DNA of 64,000 nt from Prostheceraeus crozeri (GCA_907163375.1 CAJQUW010006985.1:62001-126000), one strand, 5' to 3'; shown: positions 33,056-45,826, counted from the first letter of the stretch. Translations and numbers: made by a program. The notes: generated from the letters alone by a model not told the origin.

Positions 33056-34380
33056 CAGGGTTCCCACGCTTTTTCTGATTCAAAAATTGAGGAGATTTAA
33101 GGAGATTTTAAGAACATTAATCACTTAATTTAAGGAGGTATGACGGCTCAATTGGTTAAGTGACCGCACCGATAACATAATGTACAGAAGGTCCAGGGTT
33201 CGATCCTCCACAAAGTGAAGTGTAGAAAAGGTGAATTCTCGACTCTCTGATAGTCACATTTTGATAAGAAGAGCGATTCCAAATCCGAAGTGTGCCGTCT
33301 CAAAAGTAGTCCCAAATTTGAGATGTCATTTTGTAAATTGTGATATGAAATTCCATTGAGCCATGTATATCCAATGTTCATGGAAAAAAATTGCTTCGTT
33401 TTGGAGATCCATTAGCGTCATCAATCAAAAAATATTTCTTTTTAGTGTAATCTTTACATTTGGAAATACACTCAAAAGCAATCATGATCCTCTGTGAATT
33501 TGAATTTTCGTAATGATAACAATTCTTTACCTTTGCATTTTGCTGTCAAATACATCAATATTTGCCGAACTGAATTGTTGAAAATTGCTGACCTGATTAA
33601 GCAATTTGCAACAATGGAAACAAGAACATATCAAAAAGGAACAAAATATAAAGCCAGGTTTTGTTACTTAAATGTACATGTATATTACAAAAAATATCAT
33701 TAGACAAATGATTAAAATTGATGAAGAATATTGATTTCCGCAATCCAAGAGAAAATATGAAGTAAAGTCAGCTGAAAGAAACAAGGATGGATTGCTTTCA
33801 CTCTCATGTTTTTTTTTATTTGTTCATCACAAACTACTTCTGAATACATCAAAAAAGTCCATAAAACATGATTTGGATTCGAAGTTGAAAATCGTGGTTG
33901 TCCTAGTCACAGCTATTGGCTTTATACATGAAACAATGTTTGCCCCACATTATCAACACGAAGAATTTGAAGTTATTCTGGAATAAAATTATTATAAATT
34001 CAAAATACACGCGCACTATCGTAAGCTATAACTATACGGATATGTTTGATTTCATTCATTTCATTATCCAGTTAAAGAGATACAATGAAAAAGTTTTCAA
34101 GCAGAAGTATTATTGAAATAGGTCTTAATAAATATAATAGAAATATGAAAATAGGTTTTCCGAAGATATGCGCAAAAAATCGACGCTGCGAGTGAGAGAC
34201 GGTACAGTTTACTATGTTATTGATTCATCACCCACCACGCACCGTCACGGAATCAATCTAAAGTTCAGAAATTTAGAAGATTTTCAAAAAATTAAGGACA
34301 TTTAAGGAGATTCAAGGAGGAAATGAAAATTAAGGAGATTTAAGGAGTTTTAAGAAGATTTAAGAAGCGTAGGAACCATG
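33056..34380. mobile_element. hAT-like element, non-autonomous
   Basis: The left end reads CAGGGTTCCCACGCTTT. The right end is the complement of CATGGTTCCTACGCTTC. A CAGACA direct repeat lies at both borders, probably a decayed 8-bp target duplication. The subterminal regions are rich in repeated AAGGAGATTTAAGGAG motifs, a feature of hAT families whose ends start CAGGGTTCCCAC. No transposase remains. A tRNA-like SINE head is inserted at 33137-33215. Confidence 0.65.
33137..33215 (+). mobile_element. tRNA-like SINE head
   Basis: GACGGCTCAATTGGTTAAG resembles an A box, and GGGTTCGATCC is a good B box 45 bp further on. The acceptor ends do not pair, so it is not a tRNA gene. No clear SINE body follows. 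Confidence 0.5.
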
Positions 34381-34479
34381 CAGACACGTATGTTTGGTCA
34401 TTTTAATGGACATTTTCGTAGTCTCCATGGAAATGGTTGAACTGTGCTTATCCAGGCGATAAGTTGAGCATCCAACTTA

Positions 34480-34640
34480 TCTAGGTACAGGTACATAAGA
34501 TGAGCCCTGAAAATGTAATAAGAAGTCGGCAGGGTAGGAATCTGGACTAAAAGCACCGCAACGCGCTCAAGATGAAGTCAGAACCGGACTCTTTTAAAAA
34601 AAAAGAGTTGTGACGTTGAAACTGCGACGGATAAAATTGT
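34480..34640 (+). mobile_element. SINE body fragment
   Basis: AGTCGGCAGGGTAGGAATC with GGACTAAAAGCACCGCAACG matches the body of the SINEs at 3196-3410 and 58243-58430. Its tRNA-like head is decayed. It lies about 100 bp outside the hAT-like element. Confidence 0.5.
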
Positions 34641-37370
34641 GATGCAGAGATTGTGCACCTGGTAGACCTACGATTGCATGCTATCTAGACGTGTCGCTCT
34701 ACCAAACTGAGTTGCCACCATGAAGTGCAGGGAATTTCATGCATGCATGAGTTGTTTCGTGGACAACAAATAGCTCTTAACTGTTTAGGTAGCTCGACTT
34801 GCTTATGATTTGTTTGCGGTTTCCAGATTACCTAATGTCCCGTGTAAAAAAACTGACTATCGTGCCATTTAGTGGAAGCACACTAAAGGTTTGCATTCAG
34901 TCATGTTTCTTATTCTCGGATGGAATAAAATGGCTCGGCGGTAGTGCTCGACAAACCCAACTATGTGAAAATAATGGAAAAAGTTAATAACAGAAGATAG
35001 CAGAAAACTCATCCTTCGTCAACTTATCATATTGTGTTCAGGGATATGAAAAATGGAGTGAAACGATGGCTTGTTTTATGAAACCTATGAGATATTATCT
35101 TCACGAGTAAATTGATGATGCAAATTGAATGCACAAATGTTAATTAAATTAAAATCCATGCAATTACTGAATATAGCATGACAAGGCAATAACTGCATAA
35201 TTCATGAATTTCAAAAAGGGCACGAAATGCACCTAACAAGTTTCTACCATATTTTGTCTTTCGGAGAGGGACACAAACATTCTCCATTCAATATGCAAAA
35301 ACATAGTTTGCCTAACTGATTAATGTTTGCAGCAGACATGACCGTTCTTGAATTTAAAAGTATCTTAAGTTTCTGGAAAACGTACACTACTACGTAACAT
35401 GCTTCAAGTCAGCTGTACAAATTTAAAAATTTTCAGAAAGTGAAATCCTAATATATAAACCATATTCTGATGAGTTATAAATCAAAAGAATAGAAATCAG
35501 AATAGATCACCCTCATGCATAGCATAAATATAGAAGCCACTCAAACATGGAGGCCACATTGACGGGATATGGAGCAGAGTATTGCTACTCCGTTATCTGC
35601 AAAGATTTTTTTTTCAGTTTTGCCAGGCAGTAATGATCATGATAATAAGCTGTCTCAAACCTCAAAACACTGTAAACAGATCTTTGATCATAACAACATT
35701 GCCTCATGGTGCACAAGAAAACTGCTTAAACATACTCATTTCAACAAGGTGTGAAAAACACACAGGGTCAACAGAAACATCAAAAGCAATTGATATTGAT
35801 GTCATGGAGCAATGGTTGACATCGTGATGTGCATGATTCCAAAATATAGTATTTTTCAATGCCGCCGCCCTAAAGGATTGAGCGATGTCATTCTTGGACA
35901 GCTCGAATTGATCTTCCAATCACTTCTGTTTGGTTGCTGCTTGAGAAACTAAGCTAGATGAGGTTATCGTCCCATCAGAAAGTATATCATCCACCTCCTT
36001 GTAGCCATGGTGTGCTTAATGAATAAATGAATCCTTTCTATAGATAAGTCACTGCTTTCCGACGAACAGTGTATTGTACTATTGAGAATAGATGATGTTC
36101 TGGATTTCACACTTTATGAGGTTCAGATTTTTTGAATAAAAAAGCGCGAAGATTATCAGCCGAATTTTATCTATGAAAATTGGTGAGATAAAAAAAAGCG
36201 TCGACTGGTTAAGATTTGGATTTGTTTGAATTTTTAGATAGACTTAGTAACACAGCAAGCGAGTAAAGCGTGCTATTTTGAAAAAATTGACTATGATCAG
36301 CTGATAACAAAAGTAAAATTTTCCTGGCATTGTGTAAAATTAAACGGGTTATTCCTTCTTTGTAATTTCCTTTATGAAGTTGTGCACAAGATAAAAAGCT
36401 GTAGGCTAAAACCATGGTGCTTCGTGTCCAACAGTGTATCTAGAACGTATCCTTGGTGATCTCTTAATTGCCTTGGAATTCCCCCAAATTCCTTGTTGTC
36501 ATACTTTAGGGTATTTTATGATTTCAGTTTATTTCAGTCGAATCTTCAAACATACATTCAACTTGCCTTTCAAAACAATGAAATTCTACAACTAAGCTTA
36601 TGATGAACAAAAATTATATTATCATTACATAATATATAGTTCTACTGATACACATGCAATTTACAATCTACACACTGATACAAAATTTGCAATATTTCAA
36701 TATATAACATAGAATTCATTTGTGTTGAATACAAATTCATTCTTCTTTTCAAACCATTCTCACCATAAAACAGAAAATCATCCCTAGTTATTTTGAACGA
36801 GTCACTCACTTTCTAGCATCCTTTTGAAGATCACTTGCGATGTGGAAAGATGCACGTATACATTTAGTAGACCTGTGTAGAGTGCTGTCATTAGTTCTAT
36901 CTGTGATGCAATGATTAAAAAATTTCTGAAAAATTTCATGTAAGCCTACTTTGAAATTGTGCTTTCCTTCTTGTTCAGTTCTTCGTACAAAACACAAATA
37001 ACTATTTTTTATTTTGGTGTCATTTAGAAAGAAAATATTACGTATTTTACATGCAGAGCAGCGGGCATATAGGCTATTGTTGAAAAATGATTAACAAATC
37101 GTACTGAGTTTTTGTCAACAGTTAAATTCATGAGAAAGCATTTGTCACAAAAAAACCATCTCTCATCCAATAAACATTGCTTTTAACCATTTGCCAACTT
37201 GTGCTATGTAATCTTGAAACGTTTAGGGCGTATGGCCAAGAAAGCTCTGGTTGCATGCACATCTGATTTGCGTGAGAACCTCTTAGTTGATCTACCTGTC
37301 TGAAGTGCTTTCGTAGGACTGATTCCTGAAAAAAGGAAGAGCGAAAACACAGTGAAGAAGTGTTAATTAT
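34641..37370. other. Long gene-free stretch
   Basis: No supported gene. A possible terminal exon on the minus strand at 37204-37325 is listed among rejected items. Confidence 0.45.
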
Positions 37371-38050
37371 TATTATTGTTTACGTACAAAATTTTTCGAT
37401 CACCATACAACAATCATCTTCAGGTACAAAAGATTAGGGCTAGTAGAAGTTTAAACTATAAGGCATTTGAAAATGATGTCTACAATGAGTTGACATGATG
37501 ATTTACAATGATATGGTATGAAGGAATGTAGATATGAAGAGGTTGTACTGTATTACATATCTTTACCAGTAGCAAAAATAAATTGACCTGACAGGATGGA
37601 TGAATTCTATGTTAGATGATGTAGTGAAGAAATGATGAAGTTATTAGTAAAAAAGAAAATCACGGTAGCTGTCAAGATCTGTTCTAATATTTATTGTTGG
37701 TTTGCATTTGTTAATCATGAATGCTTCACGTGTGTTGTCATGATCATGGGCCAGAATGTCAATAGTCAATATTGATGTCCGAGTGTTGTACTTTGCACGT
37801 TTGAATATATTTAAACACGGAAGATGAAGGGTTTGTGGTATGTTCCTTGAAGCCGGCGTGGAGAGGTCGTACGGTACAGACAATGTAAAATTTATCACAT
37901 TTGTTGCAGTGGATCTTTTGGATAATGTTTTTTCGGTTGCATAATTCTTTGTTTTTCATTTTATTATTATTATTTTTCTTATGTACAAAGTTTTTTGATC
38001 ACCATCCAGCAATCATCTTCAGGTACAAAATATTAGGGTTAGTAGAGACT
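37371..38050 (-). mobile_element. Penelope-like retroelement remnant, 3' part
   Basis: A minus-strand GIY-YIG-type fragment occupies 37644-37959 (HCNKCDKFYIVCTV, and later INKCKPTINIRTD). It is bordered by two diverged direct repeats of about 70 bp (37380-37445 and 37970-38045). Both contain GATCACCAT and CAATCATCTTCAGGTACAAA. On the minus strand these read as the CTGAAGATGATTG-type end typical of Penelope-like elements. The arrangement fits a 5'-truncated element with terminal repeats. It is broken. Confidence 0.65.
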
Positions 38051-38787
38051 GGTCAGGGCATTGTCCAAATACAGCGAAGAAGCTTATGCAGACTGAGTAA
38101 CATCTTCAGCGGTCACTTTAATGCCAATATCCTACTAGTTTGTTGCACGATGAAATTTGCTACTATGCATCGGATGATGAAATAAGCTTCGTAGATGCAT
38201 CAGGGATATTCTCCCACTGTATCTGCATTGAAAATCTGTCTTCGGTCTGAAGAATGGTCTGTCAAAACCAAGGTACTTTCATTCACAACAGTTGGTTATT
38301 CCAGCATTGACTTGTTTCAATAGACCAAATGTTGAATGGGCATTTACGCTTATGAATATGACAAGTACAGAGTATCGTCCAAGTCTCTCCGATTCCAACT
38401 ATGAGAGCGTGTCTCACAGCTCAATATCGGAAAAGATTATTCGGCGAGTCAACTTCTGTGTTTGTTCCAAACGAGCCGACGCTCCAAACTTAAACGTCCA
38501 ATTTTGACTGCACCGGCCATTGAAGTGTAGGCTGATTGGAAACCTATGTCCCATAATGTGCAACCAATAAATATGTTTAATTTGCGTAATTATATGGAAG
38601 CGAGGAATCACCTGTCAAACAGGTGCTGTTGTCGTAATTATTTATAATTCGAATTATAAATCGTGATTATTTAAACTTCAAGATTTTGATTTCTGATTCA
38701 TCAGCGAACCTTAATAGAATCTCTGTTGGCCCATGTTTTGGTCACGACCCTGTAGTTGAGAAACGCTGGTCTAGATTATGTTTAATT

Positions 38788-38986
38788 ATGAAATACAAAG
38801 CAAGATACTTCTGCGGACACAAATCAATCTATTACTAATATCTCGCAAACGTTCACCCGTAGACTTTCTCAATGCGAAGTGAAATTAGAGGCTTTGCACT
38901 GAGAAGGCTTACGGGTGAAATCTTTGCGAGGTAATAATAATAATAAATTGATCTGTGTCCGCATAAGTGTCTTCTTTGTGTTTCAT
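38788..38986. repeat. Fold-back MITE, about 200 bp
   Basis: The two halves are diverged inverted copies of about 90 bp, starting ATGAAATACAAAG on the left and the complement of ATGAAACACAAAG on the right. Shared inner blocks are GCGGACACA and TTCACCCGTA. A (TAA)n expansion has occurred in the right arm only. The target duplication is not clear. Confidence 0.75.
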
Positions 38987-38989
38987 ATG

Positions 38990-41900
38990 GATTCCTGACA
39001 CGTGGAAACCACTGTACATGCGAATTCAACCAAATTCTGACAGGCAAGAAAAGTGACACGGATTCACAGCAACAGTTCCTTCGTGCGTCACGGTTGAAGA
39101 AATGGAGTGGTACTTAAAGTGGTTGAAGAAATGGAGTGGTCTGCAAAAAATCCTCCTAAAAATATGTAGAAATGTCCCCAAAGTAATTTCGCTTACTTTA
39201 CATAGCAAACGGTGACTTCAATTGATGCTCGACTTGGCATATGCGTGATTACCGCGTCTATGTTGTATCTGCTGTTTCCCTCTTGACAAGAATAAGAACA
39301 GGAAGTTAAACAAATTTCAAGATGATCTTCGAGCGATGAAAGATACGAAATTTTCTTCTCTTCTGGTCACCAAACGGAAAGTTTAAGGTTCAATTGCTTC
39401 CCACTTGTTTAATTAGTCCAAAGTTCAAAGTTCAATAAAGCAGTACGGGAACGCGTCATCTCACCAGAAAGAATCGAGGGAGCGCCGTTCTATCACGTTG
39501 CCCCACCCCACCACTCCACCACTTACTTACTCTTACTTCACATGTAACGTCATTTGATTCAGCACTGATTATCATCGTCACTACTATCAACCGACAGCAC
39601 GTAGGTTATCATAGTTGGTGGATGTACTTTATACAGGTGAGGAAAAAGAAAATTCCAAAATATGTTTTTATCACTCCTGTGATTTATTGATCAATGTTGA
39701 AAAATTAAATATTGTGACTAATACAGCCGGCACTGTTAATTGTATCACTTCCATCTTCATACCCACAGAAATTGATACCAATAATACCTCTAGAATGGAA
39801 GTATATCTTCATGCAAGACAATAGTGTCACAAAAATCGCACGCATTTTCACGTATATACACTTGTCAACGGCTGTATCATTGGGTTGGAATCAGTCACGT
39901 ACAATTCTAAGCTTTTCATTGGTGGTTCATGGCCCAACTTAGTTCCCACGGATGTACCGCGACCTTGAGTCAATTTCCATTCCAGTCAAATTCAGATAAA
40001 CAATATATTTCTATGATCTTACCCGTTAGTCAACCACAATTTGGGTTGATCTCAGGCTCTTACATATATTTTTCCAAGCTTTTTGGTTGTTTTCAATATA
40101 TGTTGTATATGCAGCTGGTTGCTGACTGAAAAGTTTCCTTCTCAAGCTATGACACATATAAAAATGACACAGGGCCAAGCAAAATATAGGGCAATATTCA
40201 TTGATAATGATGTCATGCGCGTAATTGATACGAGTGGTGCGCCTATTAAGTTGTTATCTGATCTAAAGGAAATTAATGAAACAATTGCATATCATGTACA
40301 TCAAATTAAGCAGCTTCTATTGATAAAATCTTTCTCCAGCAAACGGTGATCTGCTAAAATAAATTTTAGAAAAAATGGGATGGGTTTTCATTGAGAAGCT
40401 TTTTCTTTTCATCAAGCAAGTCGCCTTTTGGACAAATATGTTTTCTCTGAGTTTTCCTGAGGTGCTGGAATAAAAAGTTGGAGAACAAAATCGGAACTGG
40501 AAATTTGAGGAAGATACATAAGTATTTCAAAACAATTCGCATCTATCACTGCTGTTGACTGCTGGCTTTTATGGATGGGAGCGTTTTATTGTAACCACGT
40601 AGCTCTAATGCTGCACGCAGTGACCGGTGTGCCACGACATGCTGGAGTGGAGCGTCTCATTCCAAGTAAATATACAATGTTGCTGCTCGTCTCTGCAGTT
40701 AGTAATCTCACTTTCCTGAAACCGGCCTCACCTGAGAGTTTCCTTTCTCAAGATTCTCTTTTGGATTCCTGAAGATTTCATTATTCCAACAGAAATGTGA
40801 TATCCAAGATTAATTCCGCCAAAGATTAGTAATTCTTGTCTCTTCAGTGGACTCAGAGGAAATGCGTTTGCCTCAGAACCATTTAATTTCATGAACTGTT
40901 GTCATCACTTATCTTAGCTTTATATTTGTCATCGTTTTTTTGTATGCATAATCATATCAACAAAACTTGATTTTTTGGTTTCTGAATGTCAATTCGTTCT
41001 TCCTAATTATTATTCAAAACATTATTCCTGATCGACGAAAAATGTAGTCATAAATTCAAAATGTTTGTTTTGAGTGCGAATTCTGGATGTTATGACTGTA
41101 AATATTTTGCAGATTCTCAAGCTATATCACGTGAAAAATATCCAATTACATAACTACATAGACGCAGATTACTAGTAATTCCATATTAGATGGGCGAAAA
41201 TGTCCACATATAGAGCACTAGTCCAAACGGACGTTAGCCTTCCTTGCTGACTGCAAGTCGTCCTTAATACGGGATTCGAACACAAGTCATCTGGAGAGTT
41301 AAGCAAGTGCTGTACTCATACGGCCAGAAAAGCGGTACAAAAGAAGTGTTGATGAAAGCAAAGTTCATTGTTCTGCTCAGCATATGGTAATCATCACAAG
41401 TCCAGCAGCCATTGTTCTCTAAAGCGTGTTATTTTCCTGCAGATTATATTCTCTTCCTCTGCGTAATTCATTCGGAGCTTTTTTAAGCAGTGCAATTATT
41501 TGATGACCTTCATCAACACTTCTTTTGTACCATATGTCTACCTGTGTGGATAGATCACCTGCTTCGCTTTGCAGCTCATTTTTGTTCGAATCCTGTGTTG
41601 TGAATGAGTTGCGATTGGGCGGGAAGATAATGCATTTGTGTCCGATCGGGTTTGTGTCCATGGCAATTCTCACACATCTAATTTGAAATCGATCTCCATC
41701 TCACACAGTTTTGTAAGAAGAATCGTATGATATGGCCTAAGAAGCTGTAAAGGCTTGCATTCATAGCAGCCAGCATCTTGCGTCACAATAAATACGGCAT
41801 TGAATTTGAGACATTATGATAAATATCAAATTGATAATTTATATAATTACTACTACACTTTGGTGTTTATTTGTGAATTACCTCCAGACTCGCCGTTCCT

Positions 41901-42346
41901 AATAAAGGTTCGCCTGAGTGTTCCGGAATTCTGCTCGCTGAATTCTTATGCACGTTAAGATGTGGTTTGAATTAGATATGTCCGTCGGTTTTCAGTAATT
42001 GCCATAGAACGTATACTTACAAGTATGATGATAACAAGACCGTTACTGCAATGTGAGGTCACAGGTCGTGGTCACCGTGTGACAATTTAATAATTTCTAA
42101 GAAATAAGTGGCAGATAGATAGTTGTGGTCACTGCTGATGTGATCTAACAACGCCGTTTATAGCTTCGCTGGCGTGCTTCCTTTTCAAGTTTTGGTTTCT
42201 GATCGCCAAAGCATAAGATATGCCTATGTCTGGCATAACGGGTGCCTTTGAAATATTGATGATTCTTCTGAAACTATGCGAGCTCATATTCGTTCAGCAA
42301 GATTCCATTGATTAATGGAATGTTTTATTCTCTGTTTTCATTGTAG
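38990..42346. other. Region upstream of the multi-exon gene
   Basis: No firm gene. It contains a 31-bp-period double unit (GGTTGAAGAAATGGAGTGG at 39088 and 39119), a tRNA-like repeat at about 41255-41335, and short unassigned frames. The promoter of the downstream gene and an untranslated first exon may lie in its last kilobase. Confidence 0.4.
41255..41335 (-). mobile_element. tRNA-like SINE remnant
   Basis: The minus strand shows TGGCCGTATGAGTACAGCAC as an A-box-like part and GTTCGAATCCC as a B box. The ends do not form an acceptor stem, so a functional tRNA gene is unlikely. Confidence 0.45.
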
Positions 42347-42352
42347 ATGTAA
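42347..42352 (+). promoter_or_regulatory. Minimal upstream ORF, ATG followed directly by TAA
   Basis: A plausible splice acceptor (TTTTCATTGTAG) ends at 42346. The exon would then begin ATGTAA, 12 bp before the main ATG at 42365. A start-stop element placed there could hold back ribosomes on the main frame. This depends on the acceptor being used. Confidence 0.35.
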
Positions 42353-42364
42353 GGATATCGAAGA

Positions 42365-42688
42365 ATGTCAATGACAAGATTAAAGGCGAAGCCACGGCCG
42401 TATCAGCAACCTCAGTTATTGTTTACCAGTGGTAACAGCATACAAGCTCCTAATGTTGGTATCCTTGCTGATGTAAAGCCGAAAGAAACTCGCTTGCCAA
42501 AGTTGCCTAATGTGCAACTTTTAGGCGAACCGTTGGAGGTCAATAGGAGCTACGTAAAGAAGATAAGCTCAGACTTATGCTTCTCAAAGGACGTTGTATT
42601 TGATCGATGTGCACATACCTTGAACTTTGACGACCGCTTCTTCGATCATGTGTACAATCCACATAACGCTGTGGCAAATTTACCTAAG
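42365..42688 (+). CDS. Unrecognised multi-exon gene, coding exon 1
   Basis: It encodes residues 1-108, starting MSMTRLKAKPRPYQQPQLLF. The segment is basic and proline-rich at first, then more ordered (SYVKKISSDLCFSKDVVFDR and FDDRFFDHVYNPHNAVANLP). There is no signal peptide or membrane segment. It ends in phase 0 at the donor CCTAAG|GTATGA. The start is the first ATG after a likely acceptor at 42346; a second ATG two codons later is an alternative. The later exons agree in phase, which supports a real gene. I do not recognise the family with confidence. The general character of the whole protein recalls HEATR4-like or other axonemal scaffold proteins, but that is an untested guess. Confidence 0.75.
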
Positions 42689-42951
42689 GTATGATGGAAT
42701 CAAATTTTTGCCATCTTGCTTTTAGTGGATTTAGTAAAATTTAGTAATTAAATTATAATAAAATTAATAAATAATAAAATTAGTAAAATAGTGAAAATTT
42801 AGTAAACTACATGATTAGTATACTAATTATTTCTTCAAATTATACTAATTATATAATGTAATAACAATTAGACTGTATGATTAATAGGGCAACCCATTGT
42901 GCTGCAGTCATATGATAATTTGAGGATAAATAGTCATTGATTATTTTATAG
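42689..42951 (+). other. Intron 1 (263 bp)
   Basis: It starts GTATGA and ends TTATTTTATAG, an AT-rich short intron with a good acceptor. Confidence 0.75.
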
Positions 42952-43128
42952 GAACGGAAGCTCCAACATCCTGCTGGACGTCACAATCACCTTGGTACTA
43001 AGATTCACAAATCGTGTTTGATACCCCGTCAACCTTCACCAGCACTGCCACTGCCTCCGGTACCTCAAACGAAACCAGTCGATCCCGAACTGGAAACTCT
43101 AACACCTGCGCCAGCACCAGAAGTGAAG
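42952..43128 (+). CDS. Unrecognised multi-exon gene, coding exon 2
   Basis: It encodes residues 109-167: ERKLQHPAGRHNHLGTKIHK, then a low-complexity proline-rich linker (PSPALPLPPVPQTKPVDPEL, TPAPAPEVK). It starts and ends in phase 0. The acceptor is ATTTTATAG and the donor GTGAAG|GTAGAC. The linker suggests a flexible spacer between more ordered parts. No domain is recognised. Confidence 0.78.
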
Positions 43129-43997
43129 GTAGACCCTATATGTTGTTGAATGGCATAAAGGTACACAATTAAAACTGATATAGGTTAATAGAAATAGTAA
43201 TAATACAAAATAGGATACTCTTTAGATCTTTTCTCTTCAATTTTGAATCATTTCCTCATTTGCGTATTGAAATACATATTGATTTAGCCTGAAATATTCT
43301 CGGTGCTTTTTATTTCCCGTCATGAAAAATTGTAGCGCAACTAGTCTAGGCTGGTATGACAAGTGGGACGCATCCTCCTCCACCCTCACTTACCCGCTAA
43401 GAATTCCTGATGCCCCCACGAATCGTTAGTATTCTAAGGATATTTGCGGTAGGAACAACAAGTAATGTATAGAGTAATGTAGAGAGGTTCGACTTTCAAT
43501 ATTCTTAAACGGACTGACGAATAAGTAGGCCTGTTCCAGTATTATCAAGGGTGCCACTTTGGCCAAAAGCAGGCCCAGGCTTTTCAAAGTGTACTGAAAT
43601 TATGAAAGAGTGCTCGACGAGTGAGGTGGTAACTGCTTAGTTAGGCTTTGAATGTTTACATGTAGTTGTTAACGTTTCATTAAATCAAGTAGTTGATGCA
43701 TGAGGTAATTGCTGGCAGTTTAATGAAATGCGTTTGGAAAATTTCTGAAAATGAAAACGGTATTTTTCATACACCGTGTTGCTTCCCTTTCTAGCTATAT
43801 TATGAAAAGTTATTTCAAGTGAGTTGTAGAATTTTGATTCAGTGTTAATCAGAATTGGTTCCTGGTCAGCTTTTGAGAATCTCAAGGTGATGTTTTCAAA
43901 TTCTCAGACCCTGACGAATCTCGTTATCTTTTATTCTCAGTCTCGTTATGAAAAAGTCATGAAATGGATTAAGTGCACTTATGATGCGTGCATAAAC

Positions 43998-44110
43998 AGT
44001 CATTTCATAACATAGTGGTTAAGAACTTGCCATTAAAAAGTCAATGTGGCACATCATGTTGCTCGGTTCAAAATTCTTTGAGTACCTGCTTTAGTAGTTA
44101 ATATCTGTAG
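43998..44110 (+). mobile_element. tRNA-like SINE remnant
   Basis: An A-box-like ATAGTGGTTAAGAACTTGCC is followed by a B-box-like GGTTCAAAATTC. It resembles the heads of the other SINEs in the window and lies in intron 2. Confidence 0.4.
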
Positions 44111-44304
44111 ATGGCAGAATTGTAAGCAGTCGGTCATTTTATTTAACTAAATACTTGTGGAAATGCGTTCTTCAAGTGGCATGTAGTTTAACCAGAAGCA
44201 TGAAAGAAGAACGCTATTCGGTTTTCAGGAAATAAGTGTGTAAATCAGATGTGAACGATTTCTTTAATTCTCTATTCTGTGCCTGTTCTATTCTCTGCCT
44301 GTTT

Positions 44305-44398
44305 GGTCTCACCAGTCGTCAGGGGATTTGAACCAGCGACGTTGGAGCTCGAGGACGTGCAAGCATGCCCTATAACCACAAGGCCACCGGACCATTTG
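44305..44398 (-). mobile_element. tRNA-derived SINE head
   Basis: The minus strand reads GGTCCGGTGGCCTTGTGGTT as an A-box region and GGTTCAAATCCCC as a good B box. The spacing is slightly longer than in a tRNA gene. The acceptor stem does not close, so a SINE is the better call. It lies in intron 2. Confidence 0.55.
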
Positions 44399-45253
44399 TT
44401 GAGAGCGTCAATTAGCCAGAAAGGCACTACATTACTGAAGATATGTGGAAGGTGGATTGCATTCTTCAGCCACATAATGCCGATATTGAGGCGCTTCGTG
44501 CAGGCACTACTCATTACACGTTTACACAAGTAACCTGGCACTTGATAATTTATTTAGATGCATATTTTTGTAATGCATGCAACTAGTATTTAAACAATGT
44601 ATTAAATTATTATTTAGATTTATACTACTCAGAATCTTGTGTAGTCTAAATTACTCTTAATAACTCAGCATCAAAAATCTCGTCTTCATCTCAAGAACAG
44701 ATGGATCTTAGTATCTTTGAATTATGTCAGAATATCTTCCTTGTCAGGATCATATTCAATGGATGAAGAAATTTATTGATGCAAAAATAATGTCAGCATA
44801 ATTCATGAATCTGTGGTCCGTTTTGAAGTTCTATTGTTTTAAATATAGTTTATAACCGCAGTTGACGTGAGATGGTGACTCTAGACTGTTGATGGATTAA
44901 GCAGAAGATATAAATATTAGTACAAATTATTGCGCATCCGTGGATGAATTAAATGATGATGCATATTACGAAGAATCTTATATCGTGCCGAAAGCAGGTG
45001 ACTTCGTTTTTTTATTGTCATGCATTAAACATGATAAATTGCAAAGTAACAGACCGCTCAAAAAATAGAAACTGCATGTGACATAGATGTTCAGCAGGAT
45101 TTTTCCTGGAGTTAAAAACTCCATCAAGAATACCAAAATCCGTTTAGAACTGGGGAAACTGGGGTCCACTCGAAGTTTTCTTTCTGTATTATGTGGACTT
45201 CGGTTCTACGTCATGAAGATAATTTGCTCGTGACAATTTATAATTTCTTTCAG

Positions 45254-45500
45254 ACTTTTATAACTGAACAAGATGAAAAGTCAGCATCGATTTTGATCAA
45301 AGAGGAAAAAATGGATGAGTTGAAGACACCAGAAACATCAGCAGAAAAGATTATTAAAGAGACAAGTGATGTCGAGAAGAAAAGCGAAACGGGAAGTAAA
45401 CGAAGCAAGAAAGATAAAGAGAACGGATGGGATGAATATGTGATGTCGCTGTTATCGGTGAACACTGCTCGTTGGTTGGCCTTGGAACTTACTGAAGAAG
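45254..45500 (+). CDS. Unrecognised multi-exon gene, coding exon 3
   Basis: It encodes residues 168-249 plus the first base of codon 250. A lysine- and glutamate-rich, probably disordered stretch (ILIKEEKMDELKTPETSAEK, SKRSKKDKENG) leads to an ordered end (GWDEYVMSLLSVNTARWLAL, ELTEEG). The acceptor is TTTCTTTCAG and the donor GAAGAAG|GTGAGG, leaving phase 1. The tryptophans and hydrophobic spacing in the last 25 residues suggest the start of a helical domain that continues in exon 4. Confidence 0.8.
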
Positions 45501-45826
45501 GTGAGGTCTTGAAGACATGAACTTATTATGTGGGTAGGTACGTAATCAGGACGGAAGCGTTTTTTATGATTTCTAAAAAAAAGTTCCAGCTGGATTTACC
45601 GGATTTAGGAGAATGCGAGAGTCTATGCGCAGAAAAATATTTTAATAGTTTAGGCTGCTTGGTTTTATAGAGCGTATCCTCTAACACTAAGGCCATTGGG
45701 TCATCTGCTGAAAGAAACTGTTCATTTCAATTCAACAGTTATTGCCATCTCAGGCTGATGTTCTCTATCATTGATGAACGCATGCTATCACCACTATTAT
45801 TGTGCTATGACCTTTGTTCTTTGCAG

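Larger units (their letters stand above)
43129..45253 (+). other. Intron 2 (2.1 kb) with SINE remnants
   Basis: It contains tRNA-like repeats at about 43998-44110 (plus) and 44305-44398 (minus). Otherwise nothing is recognised. Confidence 0.65.

Noticed and set aside
37204-37325. Possible minus-strand terminal exon after CTTTTTTCAG, basic peptide ending IRPKRFKIT
   Set aside because: Two frames are open, no upstream exon is identifiable, and it adjoins a Penelope-like remnant.
40083-40349. Plus-strand frame containing MTQGQAKYRAIFIDNDVMRV
   Set aside because: No family resemblance, and the length is within chance expectation.
41419-41673. Minus-strand frame of 84 codons upstream of the multi-exon gene
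   Set aside because: The composition is plausible, but there is no recognisable domain, promoter or splice partner.
33137-44398. tRNA genes at 33137, 41255, 43998 and 44305
   Set aside because: The A and B boxes are recognisable but the acceptor stems do not close. SINE remnants explain them better.
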